From contig CAZJCK010000108.1 in assembly GCA_964544635.1 (NCBI GenBank), positions 1 through 9,033 of the forward strand: a stretch of 9,033 bases of DNA, written 5' to 3'. This document shows positions 7,440 to 9,033 of this stretch, one piece after another (within the stretch, counting starts at the first letter, position 1; every line of letters starts with the position of its first letter). Both the position numbers and the translations under genes were made by a program. The notes under the pieces were generated by a model, which saw nothing but the letters and a program-made list of their open reading frames with translations, was not told the DNA's origin and ran no database searches. Source of the DNA: CAZJCK01 sp964544635. Lineage in GTDB: Bacteria; Zixibacteria; MSB-5A5; GN15; FEB-12.

Positions 7440-7447
7440 AGCAGGAT

Positions 7448-7476
7448 ATGGTAGGCTGTTGAGGACTGTTAGTCAA
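7448..7476 (-). promoter_or_regulatory. Putative sigma70-type promoter directly against the ispD start codon
   Basis: In the 51-bp gap between queA and ispD, minus-strand TTGACT (7471-7476, 5/6) and TACCAT (7448-7453, 4/6) are separated by exactly 17 nt. The start site would fall within a few bases of the ispD ATG (7437-7439), leaving no room for a ribosome binding site. Found by eye; no experimental support. Confidence 0.4.
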
Positions 7477-7490
7477 CGACGGTATTCCTA

Positions 7491-8579
7491 TCAGAGAATC
7501 AGCATGGCGTCGCCGTAGCTGTAGAACCGAAAGCGCTCAGTTACGGCATGTTGATAAGCCGCCATGATGAGATCACGGTCGGCGAAGGCGCAGACAAGAA
7601 TCAGGAGGGATGATTTGGGGAGATGAAAATTGGTCACCATGCCGTCGATCAGACGGAACTCATGGCCGGGTCGGATATAGAGGTCGACCTCGCGGGAGAA
7701 CGGCTTCACAAGACCCGAACTGTCGATATCGGCTGACTCGAGAGTCCGCACTGATGTGGTCCCGACCGCGATGACACGTCCGCCGGAAGCGCGGGTCTCA
7801 TTGATCCGGGTGGCGGTGTCGGCAGGCAGCTCGGCCAGTTCGGGATCAACGACATGGTCCTCAACCCGGCCGGCAGTGACCGGCTTGAAAGTACCGGGGC
7901 CGACGGTGAGGGTTACTTCGCCAAAAGCGATTCCGGCGGCTTTGAGCGAGGTAACGAGCGGCTCGGTGAAATGGAACCCGGCGGTGGGCGCGGCCACAGC
8001 GCCCGAGCGATCGGCCCTGGCAAAAATGGTCTGATAGCGGTCAACATCGTCGGGCTGAACGGCGCGTTCAATGTAGGGCGGCAGGGGGACATGGCCGTAC
8101 CGGCTGATAATCTCCTGCTCGACTTTTTCACCGCTGAATTCAACAATCCAGCGACCGCCGGAAAGCGACTCGATCAGGGTCAGGTACCGGTCACCGTCGG
8201 GCCCGAACACGATTAGCTCGCCCTCATGAAGCCGCTTGGATGGACGTCCCAGCGCCAGCCATCGCCGGGTCGGGTGGTCGGACGGATGTTTTCGGACAAG
8301 CAAAATTTCGACCTCGGCGCCGGTTTTTCGTCGTCCGAGCAGACGCGCCTTGAAGACCTTAGTGTTATTTACTATTAACAAATCACCGGAATTGAGATAT
8401 CTGGAGATGTCCGAGAATTGGGCCGTTGCGATCGATTTTGTCGCTCGATCGACGACCAGTAACCTGGACTCATCGCGTCGACGAACGGGGTGCTGAGCGA
8501 TCAGGTCAGAGGGCAGATGGTAGTCAAACAGTTCGATATCCATGGCGCCAATTTGTGCTGACGGGGTGGGCTTCGCCAT
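7491..8579 (-). CDS. queA: S-adenosylmethionine:tRNA ribosyltransferase-isomerase
   Basis: QueA moves the ribose of SAM onto 7-aminomethyl-7-deazaguanine at the tRNA wobble position to make epoxyqueuosine, the penultimate step of queuosine synthesis. Family blocks seen are FDYHLPSDLIAQHP (18-31), RDESRLLVVDR (35-45), VNNTKVFKARLLGRRKTGAEVEILL (70-94), SGAVAAPTAGFHFT (192-205), VIAVGTTSVRTLE and the terminal TNFHLPKSSLLILV and FYSYGDAMLI. VTLTVGPGTFKPV has Thr225 where His is common, and EDHVVDPE (240-247) replaces the usual EDHxMHxE. The ATG at 8579 adds 12 residues before M13, where most family members begin (MDIELFDY); neither start has a clear Shine-Dalgarno sequence, so the true start may be 8543. 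It is the first recognised gene of the convoy and is followed by ispD after 51 bp. Confidence 0.96.
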   Translation of the reverse strand: MAKPTPSAQIGAMDIELFDYHLPSDLIAQHPVRRRDESRLLVVDRATKSIATAQFSDISRYLNSGDLLIVNNTKVFKARLLGRRKTGAEVEILLVRKHPSDHPTRRWLALGRPSKRLHEGELIVFGPDGDRYLTLIESLSGGRWIVEFSGEKVEQEIISRYGHVPLPPYIERAVQPDDVDRYQTIFARADRSGAVAAPTAGFHFTEPLVTSLKAAGIAFGEVTLTVGPGTFKPVTAGRVEDHVVDPELAELPADTATRINETRASGGRVIAVGTTSVRTLESADIDSSGLVKPFSREVDLYIRPGHEFRLIDGMVTNFHLPKSSLLILVCAFADRDLIMAAYQHAVTERFRFYSYGDAMLIL

Positions 8580-8636
8580 TACTTTTTTTCAGTTCCCAGA
8601 ATGAGTGGCCAGGGTACGAACAGTCAGGAGTATCTC

Positions 8637-8735
8637 CTACTTAATAGCCTCGCTTATCCATTTTGCTATGTCTATCACAGACTCATCCATACCATTTTTC
8701 GCTGCATCCATCGGCCTGCTGTTCAAAAGTTGCAC
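8637..8735 (-). CDS. Possible small ORF or gene remnant (32 codons)
   Basis: From GTG at 8735 to TAG at 8637 the minus strand encodes 32 residues. The last 16, DESVIDIAKWISEAIK, look like a real amphipathic protein helix. An in-frame TAG sits six codons upstream of the GTG, and neither the GTG nor the in-frame ATGs at 8711 and 8690 has a clear ribosome binding site. It could be the decayed C-terminus of a lost gene, a small protein, or chance. I do not recognise a family. Confidence 0.2.
   Translation of the reverse strand: MQLLNSRPMDAAKNGMDESVIDIAKWISEAIK
8664..8679. promoter_or_regulatory. CRP/FNR-like palindrome, site 1
   Basis: TGCTATGTCTATCACA matches the CRP-type pattern TGTGAT-N4-ATCACA at 10 of 12 positions. 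It is the site nearest queA, about 85 bp from its upstream ATG. It overlaps the 32-codon frame described separately. Confidence 0.3.
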
Positions 8736-8745
8736 AGCGAGGCTT

Positions 8746-8761
8746 TGTGATTGCTATCACA
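8746..8761. promoter_or_regulatory. CRP/FNR-like palindrome, site 2 (perfect)
   Basis: TGTGATTGCTATCACA is a perfect TGTGAT-N4-ATCACA inverted repeat, the core of the CRP binding site (TGTGA-N6-TCACA). It is the strongest regulatory-looking element in the window. Whether this organism has a CRP-family protein with that specificity cannot be seen here. Confidence 0.5.
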
Positions 8762-8823
8762 TGCGATACGTCCCACCGGCGGCTTCTCGGTTGCCGGGGT
8801 GAAGCTCCCTGCGTCGTTTCGCT

Positions 8824-8839
8824 TGTGATGTGTTTCACG
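8824..8839. promoter_or_regulatory. CRP/FNR-like palindrome, site 3
   Basis: TGTGATGTGTTTCACG matches TGTGAT-N4-ATCACA at 10 of 12 positions, with a perfect left half. Its centre lies 78 bp from that of site 2; sites 1 and 2 are 82 bp apart. Confidence 0.3.
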
Positions 8840-8851
8840 TTTTTGTCAGCG

Positions 8852-8932
8852 TCAGAGGTTTGATCGACTTTCGCTGAGCGGGCCTGGTTCGGTGGTGTTT
8901 GCCGGCGAGGAACCAGACGTACACTCTGGCAT
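8852..8932 (-). CDS. Possible 26-residue small ORF behind a strong ribosome binding site
   Basis: ATG at 8932 runs to TGA at 8852 on the minus strand and encodes 26 residues starting MPECTSGSSPANTTEPG, rich in Ser, Pro, Thr and Glu and without a hydrophobic segment. It is preceded by AGGAGG (8940-8945) at 7 nt spacing, within a purine-rich run. This is the strongest Shine-Dalgarno sequence in the window. The peptide resembles nothing I know. It could be a leader peptide or small protein of the queA-side transcript, or a chance match. Confidence 0.25.
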   Translation of the reverse strand: MPECTSGSSPANTTEPGPLSESRSNL

Positions 8933-9033
8933 CCTCTCCCCTCCTCACTGACAGACGGGCTGAGACATGGTGCAGGGCCGGTCTGGGTGTTCTGTGGGTG
9001 TGATTTTGGTCTGTTTTATTCTTATGTGGTATC

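Larger units (their letters stand above)
8580..9033. other. 454-bp region upstream of queA without a gene-sized reading frame
   Basis: No recognisable protein or RNA gene is visible on either strand. The region holds three CRP/FNR-like palindromes, a 26-codon minus-strand frame with a strong ribosome binding site, a 32-codon minus-strand frame with protein-like composition, and a small inverted repeat (AGGAG-TAT-CTCCT, 8626-8638) in the presumed queA leader. I see no convincing -10/-35 pair for queA; TATTAA at 8641-8646 on the minus strand is a possible -10 element without a good partner. The right end may be the flank of a gene beyond the window. Confidence 0.6.

Noticed and set aside
8626..8638. 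Small inverted repeat AGGAG-TAT-CTCCT in the queA leader
   Set aside because: A 5-bp stem with a 3-nt loop and no following T-run is too small to call a terminator or operator.
8683..9015. Minus-strand stretch of about 333 nt free of stops upstream of queA
   Set aside because: It lacks an ATG and a ribosome binding site, its translation is Arg/Pro/Gln/Ser-rich and does not look like a folded protein. A stretch of this length can occur by chance at this GC content.

Overview
The window (about 57% GC by eye) is an ordinary-looking stretch of bacterial chromosome. Every recognisable gene is on the minus strand, so transcription runs from the right end to the left. The MEP-pathway enzymes IspD and IspF, the tRNA modification enzyme QueA and D-alanine--D-alanine ligase all point to a peptidoglycan-making bacterium. 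The phylum cannot be fixed from the sequence alone. The gene mix would fit an uncultivated FCB-group lineage such as Zixibacteria, but that is only a guess. No insertion sequence, phage gene, CRISPR array, rRNA or obvious horizontally acquired block is visible.

Layout in transcription order. (1) 8580-9033 holds no gene-sized reading frame. It carries three CRP/FNR-like palindromes, a 26-codon frame behind a very strong Shine-Dalgarno sequence, and a short protein-like frame. (2) queA (8579-7491) is followed after 51 bp by ispD, ispF, dedA, ddl and a HAD-family hydrolase. The junctions among these five are overlaps of 8, 11 and 4 bp and then a 2-bp gap, so they form a tight, probably translationally coupled operon. 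A promoter-like element lies directly against the ispD start codon. (3) A 96-bp gap with a good sigma70-type promoter precedes an M42 metallo-aminopeptidase gene, then cysS (11-bp gap) and tRNA-Thr(UGU) (31-bp gap). (4) A 152-bp gap with a weak terminator-like hairpin and a second sigma70-type promoter leads into an ABC transporter ATPase gene. Its stop overlaps the start of a permease gene that runs off the left edge.

Functionally, the core genes join isoprenoid precursor supply (IspD, IspF), a DedA-family membrane protein and a peptidoglycan precursor enzyme (Ddl). Since some DedA proteins recycle the isoprenoid lipid carrier undecaprenyl phosphate, the operon may couple carrier supply, carrier recycling and wall precursor synthesis. 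The flanking genes serve translation (queA, cysS, tRNA-Thr), peptide turnover (M42) and export (ABC). I found no clear evidence of a wholly new system. The most interesting parts are the right-hand non-coding region and the operon logic.
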